A DNA stretch of 35,918 bases from an uncultured Methanomassiliicoccales archaeon. Its GTDB lineage: Archaea > Thermoplasmatota > Thermoplasmata > Methanomassiliicoccales > Methanomethylophilaceae. The translations under genes and the position numbers were made by a program. Position 1 is the stretch's first letter; every line of letters starts with the position of its first letter. Below are positions 33,709 through 35,918 of the stretch, one piece after another. Where the stretch lies: assembly GCA_949298875.1 (NCBI GenBank), contig CASFYI010000077.1, forward strand, positions 1-35,918, written 5' to 3'. The notes beneath the pieces are model-generated. The model was given only the letters and a program-made list of their open reading frames with translations, had not been told where the DNA came from and made no database searches.

Positions 33709-34287
33709 TCGCTCCCTCACGACGGGCCTCCCGTCCTCGACTCCCACTCTCAGAAGCGCCCTGATGGGTACTCCGAGCTCGGCCGACAGGGCGTCCCTGT
33801 CGGGATTGCGGTCGAAGACGGCCACGATCTCGGTGACGACAATCCCCGCCCCGCGGAGCGCATCCACCGTGGCTCTCGCCGTCCCTCCGGTGTCCAGGAC
33901 GTCGTCCACGATCGCCACCCTCTCGCCCGGCCTCAGTGTCGAGACGTGCATCATCGACTCGGAGTACCCGGTGCGCTTCCCGAACGAGATCTCGCCGGGG
34001 AGCCCATACGGCCGTTTGCGTATCGCCAGATACGGGATGCCGGTCCTCAGCGTGATCCCGGCGGCTATCGGCAGGGCCATGGCCTCCGGGGCGAGGATCA
34101 CGTCGCAGTCCAGCTCCGCGACCTCCAGGATCCCGGACACCGCCTCGTCCAGCAGCTCCCTGTCCACGCGCGGGAGGCCGTCGGAGAGCGGGTTGACGAA
34201 GTATTCGTAGCCGCCGCGGTCGACGGACGGCCCCTCCAGGAAGCTCTCCCTGAGTCTGCGAAGCTCCATGTCCTCCCGTATCGACAT
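33709..34287 (-). CDS. gfcR: GfcR-like phosphoribosyltransferase regulator, ends at tandem CGA
   Basis: This phosphoribosyltransferase-fold protein has 192 residues. The PRPP motif VAIVDDVLDTGGTARATV (about residues 117-134) is intact; DVILAPEAMALPIAAGITLRTGIPYLAIRKR fits the PyrE-like family. In Haloarchaea the related GfcR controls sugar metabolism, but an enzymatic PRTase role cannot be ruled out. The last codons GRPVVRE are followed by CGA CGA (33711-33706), a tandem stop. The standard frame would continue to 33439, into the TctA gene. The start at 34287 or ATG 34269; the TATA region at 34292-34300 favours 34269. Confidence 0.85.
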
Positions 34288-34291
34288 CCAT

Positions 34292-34300
34292 TTTTATCTA
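34292..34300. promoter_or_regulatory. Divergent TATA region of tyrS and gfcR
   Basis: TTTTATCTA lies about 29 bases before the tyrS ATG and about 27 bases before the internal gfcR ATG at 34269. Confidence 0.5.
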
Positions 34301-34324
34301 ATCTGAGATTGGGCGCCGATTGAA

Positions 34325-35392
34325 ATGAACGCCGAGGAGAGACTGGCACTCGTCACGAGGAACGCCGTGGAGGTCGTCACTGACGAGGAGCTCGCGGCCC
34401 TCATCAGGGAGAAGGAGCACCCCACAGCATACATCGGATTCGAGCCCTCCGGAATCGTGCATCTCGGATGGGTCCTCGTCGCGCAGAAGATCAGGGATCT
34501 TGCCGACGCCGGATTCAAGGTGACCGTGTTCTGGGCCGACTGGCACGCCTACATCAACGACAAGATGGGCGGGGACCTGGAGAACATCCGCGCCTGCGCC
34601 AGGTACATGGAGGACTGCTTCGTCGCCCTGGGGGTCCCCAGGGAGAGCGTGGAGTTCAAGTACGCCAGCGAGGTGCTTTCGGACATCCAGTACTGGGAGA
34701 CCGTCATCAAGGTCGCCAAGGTCACGTCCCTGTCCAGGGTCAAGAGGGCCATGACGATCATGGGCCGCTCGGAGGACGAGGCCGAGGTCGACGCCTCCAA
34801 GCTGTTCTACCCGATCCTCCAGGCCACCGACATCTTCTGCATGGACGTGGACCTCGCCTACGCCGGACTGGACCAGCGCAGGGCCCACATGCTCGCCAGG
34901 GACGCCGCCGACAAGCTCGGATGGAAGAAGCCCGTCGCGCTCCACACGCCCCTGCTCCCCGGCCTCAAGGGCGGGAACAGGATGGATCCCGCCGAGTCCA
35001 AGATGTCCAAGAGCGACCCCAAGAGCGGCATCAGGATCCATGACTCCAAGGAGGACATCGCCGCCAAGATGAAGAAGGCGTACTGCCCGCCGGAGAAGGA
35101 GAACGAGGATGTCAACCCCGTCCTGATGCTGTGCAGGTACGTCATTTTCCCGAGGGAGGGCACGATGCACATCGAGCGTCCCGAGAAGTACGGCGGCCCC
35201 GTGGACTACTCGTCCTACGAGGAGCTGACCGAGGCCTACTTCGGCGGCCAGCTGTCCCCCGTGGACCTCAAGACCGGCGTGTCCGACGGCATCTGGAAGA
35301 CCCTCCAGCCCGTCAGGGACTACTTCGAGGAGCACCCCGAGAACTACGAGAGGCTCCAGGAGATCGTCGCCGGCCTCTCCAAGCTCAGATGA
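34325..35392 (+). CDS. tyrS: Tyrosyl-tRNA synthetase
   Basis: This class I enzyme (355 residues) charges tRNA-Tyr, whose gene is also in the window. The HIGH-like site is GIVHLGW in FEPSGIVHLGW (about residues 39-49); the KMSKS loop is SKMSKSDPKSG (about 226-236). TDIFCMDVDLAYAGLDQRRAHMLARD is the tyrosine-binding region of the archaeal-eukaryal type. No CGA is used. It starts at ATG 34325 and ends at TGA, followed by a hairpin at 35400-35418. Confidence 0.96.
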   Translation: MNAEERLALVTRNAVEVVTDEELAALIREKEHPTAYIGFEPSGIVHLGWVLVAQKIRDLADAGFKVTVFWADWHAYINDKMGGDLENIRACARYMEDCFVALGVPRESVEFKYASEVLSDIQYWETVIKVAKVTSLSRVKRAMTIMGRSEDEAEVDASKLFYPILQATDIFCMDVDLAYAGLDQRRAHMLARDAADKLGWKKPVALHTPLLPGLKGGNRMDPAESKMSKSDPKSGIRIHDSKEDIAAKMKKAYCPPEKENEDVNPVLMLCRYVIFPREGTMHIERPEKYGGPVDYSSYEELTEAYFGGQLSPVDLKTGVSDGIWKTLQPVRDYFEEHPENYERLQEIVAGLSKLR

Positions 35393-35399
35393 GCGCCGA

Positions 35400-35418
35400 G
35401 GGGCGGATCCACCGCCCC
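35400..35418. terminator. Bidirectional GC hairpin terminator
   Basis: GGGGCGG and CCGCCCC form a 7-bp stem with a 5-base loop between the convergent tyrS and DHH genes, with an A/T-rich stretch downstream. Confidence 0.5.
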
Positions 35419-35440
35419 CGGCATAAAATCCCGTTATGTT

Positions 35441-35918
35441 TCACTGCGGGAGGCGCTCAGCGTCCTCCCTGGTCTTGATGGCCCTCATGACGTCCATCGT
35501 GTTCTCCATGCAGATCATCAGCATGGCCTCGACGTCGCCTATCCCGTTTATGCCGGCGGCGCCTCCGTGGCCGCCGCCGTCGGAGTCGGTCTCTCCGCCG
35601 ACCTTCGCGACGATCTCGTCTAGATGGACGCCCTTGCGGACGGCGTCCTGGGTCGCCCTCCCGCTGATGCGGAAGGCGTTCTCCCTCTGGGACCCGACGA
35701 AGGCTATGTCCGCACCGCAGGACAGCAGCGCCCTGCAGGAGGATGCCTCGAAGCTTCCCGCGCTGGACGTGGCGACGATCATCTGGCCGACGCGCTCGAA
35801 CCTCACGCGCCCGACGGCCTTCAGCATGGCTATCCTCTCGGAAATGCTGGCCTCGGCCTGCACGAGCAGCATGGCCTCGTCCATGTCGATCCCGGCGCTC
35901 TCCATGAGGTCGGCGAAC
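35441..35918 (-). CDS. DHH-family phosphoesterase, 5' end beyond window
   Basis: This is the C-terminal part of a DHH/DHHA1 phosphoesterase: the GGETDSDGGGHGGAAGING segment carries the DHHA1 motif GGGHxxAAG. Family members are RecJ-like nucleases or cyclic-dinucleotide/nanoRNA phosphodiesterases; the DHH half that would tell them apart lies outside the window. The frame is open to the right edge, so the true start is beyond 35918. It ends at TGA (35441-35443). Confidence 0.85.
   Translation of the reverse strand, partial: FADLMESAGIDMDEAMLLVQAEASISERIAMLKAVGRVRFERVGQMIVATSSAGSFEASSCRALLSCGADIAFVGSQRENAFRISGRATQDAVRKGVHLDEIVAKVGGETDSDGGGHGGAAGINGIGDVEAMLMICMENTMDVMRAIKTREDAERLPQ

Noticed and set aside
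1-35918. Sequencing error or indels as the cause of the run-on frames
   Set aside because: Twelve errors all creating CGA, all at family ends and none elsewhere, with CGA absent from all gene interiors, would be needed. Raw reads should still be checked.

Overview
The window is archaeal, GC-rich and gene-dense. Archaeal markers are aIF1A, aIF2-alpha, Nop10, Pus10, the Rpo4 (RpoF) subunit, ribosomal proteins L21e, L44e and S27e, a Rio1 kinase, a Dim2-like KH protein, A/T-rich TATA elements about 25-35 bases before many start codons, and an intron-containing tRNA-Tyr. The gene set and composition fit a euryarchaeon, most likely Thermoplasmatota (Methanomassiliicoccales-like); that placement is an inference.

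Main observation: CGA appears to be a stop codon. I read about 41 genes (about 11,200 codons) in frame and found no CGA inside any of them. Twelve genes have an in-frame CGA exactly where the protein family should end. Read with the standard code, most of these run on, often for hundreds of codons through their neighbours. The other 28 gene ends in the window are all TGA; I found no TAA or TAG terminator. Two convergent gene pairs meet back to back as CGA|TCG, one CGA sits where other junctions place a TGA overlapping the next gene's ribosome binding site, one overlaps an ATG as CGATG, and one is a tandem CGA CGA. Coordinates below use CGA as the end for those twelve genes; each entry says so.

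Layout. 1-7,619 (minus): a long translation operon in the order aIF1A, Rio1, Dim2-like KH protein, Pus10, L21e, RpoF, DUF655 and KsgA. It is followed on the same strand by a YitT/YczE-type membrane protein, a MarR regulator, a hexapeptide acetyltransferase and the YchF-like GTPase (3' end outside). 7,819-12,862: a carboxymuconolactone decarboxylase-like protein, an Eis-like acetyltransferase divergent from an MFS exporter, an alanine/sodium symporter and a small winged-helix protein. 12,950-17,205: a hexamer repeat array, a secreted or anchored hydrolase, a DUF1508 protein, tRNA-Tyr, a STAS protein and two unidentified membrane proteins. 17,206-18,606 (minus): L44e, S27e, aIF2-alpha, Nop10. 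18,717-24,110: RpiA, Dph6-type ATP-pyrophosphatase, CopZ-CopA, two HxlR regulators and a nitroreductase. 24,096-31,899 (minus): a three-gene operon of a DUF4011-type helicase-nuclease and two membrane SpoIIE-type phosphatases. 31,976-35,918: thioesterase, TctA-like membrane protein, GfcR-like phosphoribosyltransferase regulator, tyrosyl-tRNA synthetase and a DHH phosphoesterase (5' end outside).

The SpoIIE phosphatases and the STAS protein are parts of a bacterial-style partner-switching pathway in an organism without sigma factors. All readings were done by eye, without alignment or search.
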